From Bacteroidales bacterium (GTDB lineage Bacteria > Bacteroidota > Bacteroidia > Bacteroidales > P3), in the NCBI GenBank assembly GCA_012837565.1, contig DUQY01000078.1, forward strand, positions 1 to 23,995: DNA of 23,995 bases. Direction: 5' to 3'. Made by a program: the position numbers and the translations under genes. Positions 14,339 to 22,655 of this stretch are shown in pieces. Under the pieces are notes generated by a model. It worked only from the letters and a program-made list of their open reading frames with translations. It did not search any database and was not told the DNA's origin. The first letter of the stretch is position 1; the number at the start of each line of letters is the position of its first letter.

Positions 14339-16774
14339 ATGATATTAAAAAATCTATTAAATATAAAAACTTTTTTTCTTATTGCCACACTGTTATTTGT
14401 GGGATGTAGTCCATATAAGCATATATCTGAGAATGGCTACTTGCTTGCTAAACATAAAGTATTAATTGATTCAAAAACTTTGCCTAAGTCTGACTTTACA
14501 AATCTAATTAAACAAGACCCTAATAGTTCTATTTTGGGAATTAAGTTAGGGATGTATATATATTCTCTTTCTCCAAGAGGTGAGGACTCAACTGTTAGTT
14601 TTATTTCTCGTAATATTTACAGGAAAATAGGTCAAAAACCTGTTGAGTTTGAAAAAGATTACGCCCATCGTTCAACCGAAAATATGAAAAGCTATTTGAA
14701 AAACAAAGGTTGTTTTGATGGAACGGTTTCTGATAGCATATTTTATCATAAGAGAAAAGCTAAAGTATATTACTATGTTCATATTGGTGAAAGGTATAAG
14801 GTCGATACATTTTTTGTTACCTCCCAAGACCAAGGTATATTGAGTTCTGCCATTGAGATTATGGCTAACTCCCCAATTAAGAAAGATATCTTCTACGATG
14901 AAGACTTATTTAATCAGGAAAGAGATAGGCTTGCCCTAGAGTTAAACAAAAGCGGATACTACGATTTTGCAAAAGAATATATATTATTCAATATTGACAC
15001 AAATAATAATAACTACGCTGCAAAGGTTAATTTAGAGATTCAAAGCAAAGAAGACTTCGAATCAGAAAATAACGAGGATAGTTTGGCAAATTCAACGACT
15101 AATACATCCTCTGTTTTCAAAAAATTTAAGATCAGGAATATCTATATATATCCCGATATTGCTTATCAACAAGCTATAGATACTAATTCGGTTATAGATA
15201 CTAACATAATATTTCATCGTCAAAAAGATAAATATGGATTAAATAAATACTATGTTATTTATTCTCCACCTCAGTCAATGAATATTAAGACTATACTTAG
15301 GACCGTGATGTTTCAAAGGGATAGTTTATACTCTCCTATTTATGCCGAAAGAACTTATAGCGCCCTTAATCAGCTAAAAAACTATAAATTTATTGACATT
15401 TCATATGACCCAATCCTTTTTGACAATAAACAAGAGGTATTAGATACGTCACTTTTAGATTGTTTTATTAAGCTATCTTTAACCAAACCTGTCTTATTCA
15501 GTACATCTTTGGAGGCTAACTTCTCTGCGGTTAATAATTCATTAATTTCCAATAATACTTCTAATTTTGGTATGGAGTTAAATGCTGGAGTTCAACATAA
15601 AAACATATTTAAGGGAGCTGAAATCTTTTCTTTTAATGGGAAAACTGCATTTGAACTTAAGAGCGATATATTTAGCAAGAAAGTAGATACAATTAATAAA
15701 TGGTCATTAGTTAATGCCTTTGAGGCTGGCTTTGATTTTGGAATAGAGATTCCTCGTTTCCTAATGCCTTTCGGAACAAAATTATACTCAATGCAGTTCC
15801 TCCCCCACACAACAATTAAAACGGGGTATAACTTCCAGAAAAGAAATTATTTTGAACGTTCTATTTTTAATCTAAACTTTGGATATAGCTGGAACTACCT
15901 AACAAAATACAACCACGCTATCATCCCTATTGAAATAAATCTTGTTAAAATGAATGTTACTAGCCAATATTATGTTGACTATATAAAGACCCTGGACAAG
16001 AGAATTAGATATCAATATTCCGACCACTTAGTTTCTGACTCTCGTTATAGCTTTATGTATAATGGTCAGGATGCTAACAAAAAAACTGACTTCACTTACG
16101 TACGTTTCAATATAGAATCGGCAGGTAATCTTATTTATCTTACTAGTAATTTGTCGAATGCCTCAAAGAATGATTTACATCAATACACTATTTTTGGAAT
16201 CCCTTATGCTCAATACCTAAGAACAGATATTGACATTAAGAGATATCATTATATTGGTGAAAGCCAAGTTTTAGTTTTTAGAGCTTATGGCGGTATTGGT
16301 ATGCCTTATGGAAATTCTAGTGGCTTACCTTATGAAAAAAGCTTCTTCTCGGGAGGTAATAACAATCATAGGGCGTGGGATCTTAGAGAAATTGGTCCTG
16401 GCTCATCTAGAATTGACGACACAAAGCTTAGATACGACCGCTCTGGAGACGTTCAGCTTGGGGGAAACGTTGAATATCGATTCCCTATCATAAGTGTTTT
16501 GGAAGGGGCTGCCTTTGTTGATGTGGGAAACATTTGGAATCTTCACGAACAAAAGGATATGGCAGGAGGACAAATGTTGCTGAATAGTTTCTATAAGGAG
16601 TTTGCAACCGGTATTGGTCTTGGTATTAGATTAAATATTCAATTTCTTATCATCCGTTTTGACCTTGCAGTTAAGGCTTGGGACCCTTCAAAACCAATGA
16701 ATGAAAGATGGGTTATTCCTCAAACTAATTTCAGCAAAATTAACATGAATGTGGGTATAGGTTACCCATTCTAA
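14339..16774 (+). CDS. Omp85/TamA-like outer-membrane assembly protein with lipobox
   Basis: This 811-residue protein has a lipoprotein-type signal (hydrophobic to about 21, then FVGC with Cys23), a periplasmic part of about 370 residues with POTRA-like alpha/beta segments, and a C-terminal 16-strand-type barrel (bacterial surface antigen domain) with the FFSGGNNNHRAWDLREIGPG signature and a terminal Phe. Such lipidated TamA/BamA relatives (TamL) are known in Bacteroidetes and take part in inserting outer-membrane proteins. No tamB is adjacent. A longer frame starts with TTG at 14324 inside the Kdo transferase gene; I chose the ATG at 14339 because it is 4 nt past that stop and gives a normal signal peptide. 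The stop overlaps the convergent LtaS-like gene by 4 bp. Confidence 0.88.
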   Translation: MILKNLLNIKTFFLIATLLFVGCSPYKHISENGYLLAKHKVLIDSKTLPKSDFTNLIKQDPNSSILGIKLGMYIYSLSPRGEDSTVSFISRNIYRKIGQKPVEFEKDYAHRSTENMKSYLKNKGCFDGTVSDSIFYHKRKAKVYYYVHIGERYKVDTFFVTSQDQGILSSAIEIMANSPIKKDIFYDEDLFNQERDRLALELNKSGYYDFAKEYILFNIDTNNNNYAAKVNLEIQSKEDFESENNEDSLANSTTNTSSVFKKFKIRNIYIYPDIAYQQAIDTNSVIDTNIIFHRQKDKYGLNKYYVIYSPPQSMNIKTILRTVMFQRDSLYSPIYAERTYSALNQLKNYKFIDISYDPILFDNKQEVLDTSLLDCFIKLSLTKPVLFSTSLEANFSAVNNSLISNNTSNFGMELNAGVQHKNIFKGAEIFSFNGKTAFELKSDIFSKKVDTINKWSLVNAFEAGFDFGIEIPRFLMPFGTKLYSMQFLPHTTIKTGYNFQKRNYFERSIFNLNFGYSWNYLTKYNHAIIPIEINLVKMNVTSQYYVDYIKTLDKRIRYQYSDHLVSDSRYSFMYNGQDANKKTDFTYVRFNIESAGNLIYLTSNLSNASKNDLHQYTIFGIPYAQYLRTDIDIKRYHYIGESQVLVFRAYGGIGMPYGNSSGLPYEKSFFSGGNNNHRAWDLREIGPGSSRIDDTKLRYDRSGDVQLGGNVEYRFPIISVLEGAAFVDVGNIWNLHEQKDMAGGQMLLNSFYKEFATGIGLGIRLNIQFLIIRFDLAVKAWDPSKPMNERWVIPQTNFSKINMNVGIGYPF

Positions 16775-18693
16775 TACATAAGCATAGAGAATGCATATTT
16801 CTGCATATCATTTGCCTTGGCTCTATTTTGATTTATGTAATTTGTTTTATCGTTTTCCTTATATTTGTAAAGGTACTGCTCTCCGCTTTTATTCCAAATA
16901 TAAAAGTATTCCTCATCTATAACTCCTAGCTTATCGTCTGCTGAAAAATATCCGTATTTTCTGGGATATGTCTCAAAGTCAATCCCAAGTGTTTTGTTGT
17001 TTTCAATTCCTAGGTACGCAGAAATCATTGCAGCAATATCAATTTGAAGTCCAATATTCTCAACTTTCTTTGCCTTAAGTCTTGAAGGATTATGGAAAAT
17101 TAACGGACTATGGTGATAAGAAAGCGGAAGCTCATAATTGGTTCTGCCTTTATATGCTCCATGGTCTGCAATGAAAACAAAAACTGTGTTATCGTACCAA
17201 TCACTCTTCTTTGCCTTTTCCATAAAATGCCCAATTGCCCAATCGGAATACTCAACCATTTTATCCTTTATATCTTGCGATTTTGTTTTAAGAGGAATAT
17301 CATCTGGTAATATGTATGGTCCGTGATTGGATGAAGTTAATAATGTTGCAAAAAAGGGTTTTGTTTTATCCATTTTACCAATTTCTTCAACTGCTCTATC
17401 AAACATAATATGGTCAGGAACACCTAATGTACTTTTAACTTCGCTTTTGGGATAATCCTTAACCGATACAATTCTTTCGATGCCATTTGCAGAAAGGAAA
17501 CCTCCAATATTATCAAACTGATCATCATGTGTTGTGAAATAAATTGTAGAATATCCATTTTCTCTGAGCAAACTTGGCAATCCGCCTTCCATTTTAGGAA
17601 TAATGGTAGTGTTCATAGAATGTTTATCTAAGAGTGCAGGCTGACCAAATAGGGTTGAATACACTCCATTATAGGTATGGATTCCTGCAGTATAAACATT
17701 CTCATAAGAAACAGAGGTATTTAATAAATTATCCAAATTAGGAGTAAGGTTTTGGGTGTTTCCAAAATAACCAATATTGCAAGTACCCATTGCTTCCATA
17801 ATAATAAGAACAACATTAGTGTTTTTATCTAAGGCAACCTCTCTTTTCCCTCCAGAGGCTATCATTCTCCTAAATTCATTTTCCACAAAACGCTTAGCTT
17901 CATCTTTATCTATTAAATTAAGAGGCTTGTTTTTCTCCTTCATCCTTTCCTCAATGCTCTTAATAAAAGTAAAGTTGGGATTAAGTCCCATTTGATTAAT
18001 TAGAGGGTTATTAGAAAAATAAGCAGTTCCTACTTTCATTGGTGACTTCTTTTCAATCCTTCCCCTCATTCCCAAAAAACAAAGTCCAATTAATACAATA
18101 AAGACGAGAGAATTAATAATATATGTGTTTAAAGATGTTTTTCTGGTAGTCTCTTCTTTCTTAAATCTTAGAAATCGCTTATATATTTTCAGCATTAACC
18201 AAGAGTAAAGAACGATAATACCTATAAAAGCAATTACAAATATAATATAGGTAGGCTCTTCAAAAATCATTTTAAATACAAACAAAGGGTTGTCCATCCA
18301 CATTAGAGCCTGAATATTGAACCTATTAAAAAAATACTTGAAATAAGGAATGTCAACACAGGAAATGGAGAACAAAATGGAGAATAAAGCGACAAGAAAA
18401 TAATGATTAACCTTATAAAATATCCTGTTTTTGATATTAAAATAGTAGGCTATTATAAAACTAATAAGGATTGGGGAAATTGCAAAACAAGAGATTAGAG
18501 TATCGAACCTAAAACCCATAAAGAAAGCTTTCAATAAAAGAACAAAACCTCCTTTTTGGCTTAAAACCTCACTTACAGCGTCAATGTTTAGTGGTAGAAT
18601 AACAAGCCTAAACAGCAAAAAGAATAAAATACCAATTAAATAAGCCCAAAACAAATAGAGAATTTGCTTAGGAAAAGAATATCCCTTAGTCAT
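16771..18693 (-). CDS. LtaS/sulfatase-type membrane phosphotransferase
   Basis: This 640-residue enzyme has about five membrane segments in the first 210 residues, then an alkaline-phosphatase/sulfatase-fold domain facing the periplasm. Residues match those known in lipoteichoic acid synthase: metal ligand Glu300 in LIIMEAMG, nucleophile Thr340 in GIHTYNG, His457 in SSNHGPY, and Asp510/His511 in FIADHG. Family members move phosphoglycerol or phosphoethanolamine from a phospholipid to a glycan or lipid. A Gram-negative has no lipoteichoic acid, so the acceptor is probably a periplasmic glucan, lipid A/LPS or a surface glycan (inference). The gene is monocistronic: a -7 box lies just upstream, a long inverted repeat separates it from the MscS gene, and it meets the Omp85 gene tail to tail with 4 bp overlap. 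Confidence 0.9.
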   Translation of the reverse strand: MTKGYSFPKQILYLFWAYLIGILFFLLFRLVILPLNIDAVSEVLSQKGGFVLLLKAFFMGFRFDTLISCFAISPILISFIIAYYFNIKNRIFYKVNHYFLVALFSILFSISCVDIPYFKYFFNRFNIQALMWMDNPLFVFKMIFEEPTYIIFVIAFIGIIVLYSWLMLKIYKRFLRFKKEETTRKTSLNTYIINSLVFIVLIGLCFLGMRGRIEKKSPMKVGTAYFSNNPLINQMGLNPNFTFIKSIEERMKEKNKPLNLIDKDEAKRFVENEFRRMIASGGKREVALDKNTNVVLIIMEAMGTCNIGYFGNTQNLTPNLDNLLNTSVSYENVYTAGIHTYNGVYSTLFGQPALLDKHSMNTTIIPKMEGGLPSLLRENGYSTIYFTTHDDQFDNIGGFLSANGIERIVSVKDYPKSEVKSTLGVPDHIMFDRAVEEIGKMDKTKPFFATLLTSSNHGPYILPDDIPLKTKSQDIKDKMVEYSDWAIGHFMEKAKKSDWYDNTVFVFIADHGAYKGRTNYELPLSYHHSPLIFHNPSRLKAKKVENIGLQIDIAAMISAYLGIENNKTLGIDFETYPRKYGYFSADDKLGVIDEEYFYIWNKSGEQYLYKYKENDKTNYINQNRAKANDMQKYAFSMLMY

Positions 18694-18712
18694 AAAAAAA
18701 ATTATTAATCAA

Positions 18713-18720
18713 CAAAATTA
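18713..18720 (-). promoter_or_regulatory. Possible -7 box for the LtaS-type gene
   Basis: On the minus strand the sequence is TAATTTTG, an exact TAnnTTTG match 20-27 nt before the ATG at 18693. No clear -33 element is visible at N19. Confidence 0.4.
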
Positions 18721-18759
18721 CTAATTTCTTTTACTAAATCATAGTATTAAGAGAAGAGA

Positions 18760-18843
18760 AAATGAATCGCTGAAAGAATTTATTGAATCAGCGTTTTAAT
18801 TTTTTAATTCAGCGATTCAATAAATTCTTTCAGCGATTCATTT
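18760..18843. repeat. Long perfect inverted repeat, 30-bp arms with 24-nt loop
   Basis: Arm 18760-18789 is the exact reverse complement of 18814-18843, with an AT-rich 24-nt loop between. The word TGAATCGCT and its complement AGCGATTCA recur inside at 21-nt spacing (18763 and, varied, 18784; 18811 and 18832). It begins 2 nt after the MscS stop codon, so it may serve as the minus-strand terminator; the minus-strand sequence past the stem is T/C-rich but not a clean T-run. The stem is far longer than a usual intrinsic terminator. Confidence 0.85.
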
Positions 18844-18845
18844 CC

Positions 18846-20066
18846 TTAATGATTTTCAGAAGCTACAACTGCGCCTGCAGAATATTGGAAGGCTTTAAGG
18901 TTGAATAATTCCATTACTGCAAACACGTGGTCAAATATATCAGATTGTACCTTTTCATATTCTATCCAACTTTGCTTTGCTGAGAAACAATAAATTTCTA
19001 TTGGGACTCCTGTTGCTCCTGATTGAAGCTGCCTAACCATATGTGTCATATCAAGGTTTAGGTCTGGGTGAGTATTAAGCCAAGATTCTAGATATTCTCT
19101 AAAGGTGCCTATATTTGTTAGTTGGCGTTTGTCGAGCGGGGTCTCATGTGAGGCATTATGCTCTTCAATGAACCTAAGCTTATCTTCAAGATAGTCTTTC
19201 AGAAGTTCAGATTTCTTCAATCTTTCTATCTCCTGCTCTTTCAAATAATGGATTGTGTTGAGGTCTATATTTATTGAACGCTTTATCCTCCTACCCTTCG
19301 ATTCCTCCATCCCTCTCCAGTTGGTGAAAGATTCTGATACTAGTTTATGGGTTGGGATGGTGGTAATGGTTTTGTCCCAGTTTTGAACCTTAACGGTGGT
19401 TAGGTTTATTTCCAAAACATCTCCATCAACTCCTCTGTTTTGCATAACTATCCAATCACCAATTTTAACCATATTGTTTGCACTTAGCTGTATTCCTGCC
19501 ACAAATCCTAGAATGGAATCTTGGAAAACTAAGATAAGAACTGCTGCAAATGCTGTTAGACCTCCAAGTAATATAAGTAGGGATTTTCCTGTGAATATGC
19601 TGATTACTACTATTAAGGCAATGCACCATATAAATATCATTAATACTTGTGTAAAGATTTTTAGGGGTTTTTCTTTCGATATTGGATAGCTTTCCCATAT
19701 CCTATTAATGCCATCGAGAATGGAACCAACAAGAAGAACCGAGGCAAAGGTTATCCATGAACTAATAAATTTGTGGATAATGTTCATATGCTCCCAGTCA
19801 AGTGAGGTAAGCCCTATTTGAATTACAATTGCTGAGATTAGGTATCCAAGGCGGCGAAAGAATTTCTTGTCAAAAAGCAGGTTATCCCAATCGGTTGAAG
19901 TATGTCCTGCAATTTTAATTATTAGATGTGCAAGGTATTTTCTTGCTACCATATATGCTATCCAGCCAAATAACCCAATAAGAAAAAGGCTTACTATGGT
20001 GTTTACGAAGATTAGCAACCCCTCTGATTGAAGTCCAATACTCTGCAAAATTGGTTTGAAATCCAT
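18846..20066 (-). CDS. MscS-family mechanosensitive channel, YbdG-like
   Basis: This 406-residue inner-membrane channel opens under membrane tension to release solutes during osmotic downshock. Hydrophobic segments lie at about 17-41, 71-89, 98-120, 135-158 and 161-192; the last is the pore helix region (LLILLGGLTAFAAVLILVFQDSILG), followed by the MscS beta domain (AGIQLSANNMVKIGDWIVM and GDVLEINLTTVKVQNWD). The segment ESFTNWRGMEESKGRRIKRS and the total length resemble Escherichia coli YbdG (miniconductance type) rather than MscS, which is shorter. The gene has its own strong promoter, just after the nagZ-like gene, and is followed at once by the long inverted repeat, so it is probably transcribed alone. 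Confidence 0.93.
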   Translation of the reverse strand: MDFKPILQSIGLQSEGLLIFVNTIVSLFLIGLFGWIAYMVARKYLAHLIIKIAGHTSTDWDNLLFDKKFFRRLGYLISAIVIQIGLTSLDWEHMNIIHKFISSWITFASVLLVGSILDGINRIWESYPISKEKPLKIFTQVLMIFIWCIALIVVISIFTGKSLLILLGGLTAFAAVLILVFQDSILGFVAGIQLSANNMVKIGDWIVMQNRGVDGDVLEINLTTVKVQNWDKTITTIPTHKLVSESFTNWRGMEESKGRRIKRSINIDLNTIHYLKEQEIERLKKSELLKDYLEDKLRFIEEHNASHETPLDKRQLTNIGTFREYLESWLNTHPDLNLDMTHMVRQLQSGATGVPIEIYCFSAKQSWIEYEKVQSDIFDHVFAVMELFNLKAFQYSAGAVVASENH

Positions 20067-20098
20067 ATTATTCTAGTGTTTTATAAGTTTTGTATTTG

Positions 20099-20130
20099 CA
20101 AAGATAAGAAATTCTCTTCTTGTTTCAAAA
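20099..20130 (-). promoter_or_regulatory. Promoter of the MscS-family gene
   Basis: On the minus strand TTTTG (20130-20126), 19 nt, TATCTTTG (20106-20099), a full match to the Bacteroidetes consensus and identical in boxes and spacing to the promoter at 4605-4636. The leader would be about 25-30 nt. It lies entirely within the 69-bp gap after the upstream hexosaminidase gene. Confidence 0.8.
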
Positions 20131-20135
20131 TATAT

Positions 20136-21266
20136 CTATTGTAGCCCTTTATCGGATTTTAGTTTAAGTATTTTGCCGTAGGAGTTAGTTATTTTGCTCT
20201 TATCTACTCTGCCTTGTTTAACTAATTGGAATATTGTTTCTATTGCTTTATAGCCTATTTCCTTATCGTATTTATCTCCATTATTTGAAAATATAAACAT
20301 ATCTACTCCTGCATTTATTGCTTTTTCCAAACAGGTTTCAAGGTCATATTCTTTTGCAATTGCTCCCATTGCCATATCGTCAGAAATGATAATTCCTTTG
20401 AAACCCATTTGTACTTTTAGCATATTGGTTAGGGTATTATACGACATTGTGGAGGGATATAGGGAATCGAAATTTGCATTAAAGACGTGAGAGGTCATAA
20501 CAAGGTCAACATAACCCTCCTCTATTAGTTCTTTGAAAGGGACTAGCTCCTTTGGGTCATAGGTATTTGTTATATCTGATATTCCTTTATGAGTGTCTGA
20601 CTTAGATGAGCCATGACCAGGAAAATGCTTTATTGTTGTTATTATTCCTTGTTTATTATGTTCTTCTATTACTATTTTTGCATGTTTGACTACTTGTTCT
20701 GCATCCTCACTAAAGCTTCTCTCAAGTTTGCCTATGATTGGACAATCAGTATTAACATTTACATCAACAGATGGTGTGAAGTTAAGGTTTATTCCTAATG
20801 ATTTAAGGTTTCGTGCAGAACGTGATGCCCATTCTTTTGTAATTATTGGGTTATTATTATCTCCTAAGTATTGCTGTGAAACGCTTGGTGGAAAACCGTA
20901 TTTTTCTTTTAACCTACTTACCTTCCCTCCTTCTTGATCTATTGAAATAAACAGACGATTGTTCCCAAGCTTTTGCATTTCAGCACATAGTGATCTTAGT
21001 TGGTTAGGATTTTCTATATTACGTTTTGCTTTCTTGCTAGGCACATCGTAGTCAAATAATATAACTCCTCCTATCTTTTCTTTAGCAATTAGGTCGTAAA
21101 TCTCATTCTTTGGGCTAAGTTCCATACCTCTAAACCCTATAATAAGCATTTGCGATATTTTCTCTCTAAGTTCTTTATCCTCTCTTGAATTGTTTTGTGC
21201 ATTAAGGTAAAAAGGAAGTGAGATTATGGTTGTTATTATAAATACTAGGCTTATTCTCTTTATCAT
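20136..21266 (-). CDS. Exported glycoside hydrolase family 3 beta-N-acetylhexosaminidase (NagZ-like)
   Basis: This 376-residue enzyme carries the GH3 N-acetylglucosaminidase signatures: ISIDQEGGKVSRL (107-119), KHFPGHGSSKSDTH (213-226) with the Asp224/His226 acid-base dyad special to NagZ-type enzymes, and IISDDMAMGAI with the nucleophile in SDD (295-297). It would remove GlcNAc from muropeptides or other glycans. The N-terminus has a signal peptide (about 1-23, ending LNAQ) without a lipobox, so a periplasmic location is likely, unlike the cytosolic NagZ of Escherichia coli. The protein is single-domain, lacking the beta-lactamase-like C-terminal domain seen in some longer Bacteroidetes homologues. 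It lies divergently from a sugar transporter gene, which could take up the product, but this link is only positional. Confidence 0.92.
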   Translation of the reverse strand: MIKRISLVFIITTIISLPFYLNAQNNSREDKELREKISQMLIIGFRGMELSPKNEIYDLIAKEKIGGVILFDYDVPSKKAKRNIENPNQLRSLCAEMQKLGNNRLFISIDQEGGKVSRLKEKYGFPPSVSQQYLGDNNNPIITKEWASRSARNLKSLGINLNFTPSVDVNVNTDCPIIGKLERSFSEDAEQVVKHAKIVIEEHNKQGIITTIKHFPGHGSSKSDTHKGISDITNTYDPKELVPFKELIEEGYVDLVMTSHVFNANFDSLYPSTMSYNTLTNMLKVQMGFKGIIISDDMAMGAIAKEYDLETCLEKAINAGVDMFIFSNNGDKYDKEIGYKAIETIFQLVKQGRVDKSKITNSYGKILKLKSDKGLQ

Positions 21267-21308
21267 TTTCTTATCTTATTTGGTTGATTGCTGTTTTTTT
21301 ATTGTTGG

Positions 21309-21316
21309 CAAAATTA
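21309..21316 (-). promoter_or_regulatory. Possible -7 box for the hexosaminidase gene
   Basis: On the minus strand the sequence is TAATTTTG, an exact TAnnTTTG match about 43 nt before the ATG at 21266. No -33 partner is evident. Confidence 0.4.
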
Positions 21317-21347
21317 AGAAAATTCTCCTTTACATTATTGTTTTTCC

Positions 21348-21355
21348 TATATTTG
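21348..21355 (+). promoter_or_regulatory. Possible -7 box for the sugar transporter-clpX pair
   Basis: TATATTTG matches TAnnTTTG exactly and lies 24 nt before the chosen ATG at 21380, inside the region that a TTG start at 21284 would make coding. This supports the ATG. No -33 box is clear. Confidence 0.45.
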
Positions 21356-21379
21356 CATCTTCAAAAAATAAAAATTCTT

Positions 21380-22651
21380 ATGAAAGAGAAAAAAAATAGC
21401 TTGATTTTTAGCCTATCAATTATTGGTATCCTTTATTTTATATTTGGATTCATAACATGGCTAAATAGTGTTTTAATCCCTTTCCTTCGTGAGGCTTGTG
21501 AGCTATCAGATTCTCAGGCTTATTTAGTTACATTTGCTTTCTATATATCCTATTTTGTGATGGCCCTACCTTCATCTTGGGTTTTGAAAAAGACTGGATT
21601 TGCAAAAGGAATGGCTGTTGGACTTGTGGTTATGGCTATTGGCTCATTGGTTTTTATTCCTGCTGCCAAAGAAAGGAACTACGTTATTTTTCTTATTGGA
21701 CTCTTCCTTCAAGGAACCGGCTTAGCTCTCTTGCAAACTGCCGTTAACCCTTATGTAACCATTCTTGGCCCAATTGAATCGGCTGCAAAAAGGATGAGCA
21801 TTATGGGGCTTTTCAACAAAATTGCAGGAATGATTGGTATCCTTTGGCTTTCAAAGGTTTTGTTTTCAGATATGACTGCCCTAAGTGAGCATATTCAAAC
21901 CCTAAGTGGAGATGCAAGAATATTAGAACTAAATCTTCTAACTCAAAGAATAATACCTCCTTATATTGGAATTGCAATTGGATTATTCCTTTTAGCTATT
22001 ATGGTTCTTCTGGCTAAGCTTCCAGAGGTTAAGAATGAGGATGAGGACGATTACGATGAAGTTACACATAAGTCAAGAAGTATATTTTCTTATTCATATA
22101 TGTGGTTAGGAGTTATAACTCTTTTCCTTTATGTTGGAGTGGAAGTTATTGCAATTGACACTCTTGGACTATATGCCGTAAGTCAAGGAATAGCAAAAGA
22201 TATTGCTCCAATGCTTGGAACTCTAAGCCTTATTGCTCTAACTATTGGATATATACTAGGAATAATACTTGTACCAAAATATATATCCCAAAGTAAGACC
22301 CTAACAGTTTGCTCAGCCTTAGCCCTAGCATTTGCTATTGCAGCTATTATGACGCATGGCGTAACTTCAATAGTATTTATTATTCTTCTTAGCTTTGCTC
22401 ATTCCCTAATGTGGCCTGGTATTTGGCCACTAGCAATAGACAAGCTTGGAAAACATACTGCTGTTGCCTCTGCCCTTCTAATAATGGCAATTGCAGGAGG
22501 CGCAGTGATGCCGTTAATTTATGGAGCTTGGGCAACAGAAATTGGCAATAGACAAATACCTTATTTAATATTAATACCTTGCTATCTATTTATTGCCTTC
22601 TATTCAATTAAAGGTCATAAGATAGGAAAGAAAATTACAGAAAAAAGATAA
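21380..22651 (+). CDS. Sugar MFS transporter, FucP/GluP family
   Basis: This 423-residue inner-membrane protein has about twelve hydrophobic helices and the family's early motif FIFGFITWLNSVLIPFLREACELSDSQAYLVTFAFYISYFVMALPSSWVLKKTGF. It also has LFLQGTGLALLQTAVNPYVTILGP and FNKIAGM, which match the glucose/galactose (GluP) and fucose (FucP) proton symporters. The exact sugar cannot be assigned by eye. The open frame extends 32 codons further up to a TTG at 21284, but that part contains a -7 box and unlikely sequence, so the ATG at 21380 (MKEKKNSLIF) is preferred. It diverges from a NagZ-like gene, and clpX follows 4 nt later on the same strand. A long acidic loop (DEDDYDE) sits in the middle between the two six-helix halves, as in the family. 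Confidence 0.92.
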   Translation: MKEKKNSLIFSLSIIGILYFIFGFITWLNSVLIPFLREACELSDSQAYLVTFAFYISYFVMALPSSWVLKKTGFAKGMAVGLVVMAIGSLVFIPAAKERNYVIFLIGLFLQGTGLALLQTAVNPYVTILGPIESAAKRMSIMGLFNKIAGMIGILWLSKVLFSDMTALSEHIQTLSGDARILELNLLTQRIIPPYIGIAIGLFLLAIMVLLAKLPEVKNEDEDDYDEVTHKSRSIFSYSYMWLGVITLFLYVGVEVIAIDTLGLYAVSQGIAKDIAPMLGTLSLIALTIGYILGIILVPKYISQSKTLTVCSALALAFAIAAIMTHGVTSIVFIILLSFAHSLMWPGIWPLAIDKLGKHTAVASALLIMAIAGGAVMPLIYGAWATEIGNRQIPYLILIPCYLFIAFYSIKGHKIGKKITEKR

Positions 22652-22655
22652 ATCA

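Noticed and set aside
21284..21379. TTG start for the sugar transporter
   Set aside because: The added 32 residues are an odd hydrophobic stretch, include a -7 promoter box and do not match the family N-terminus.
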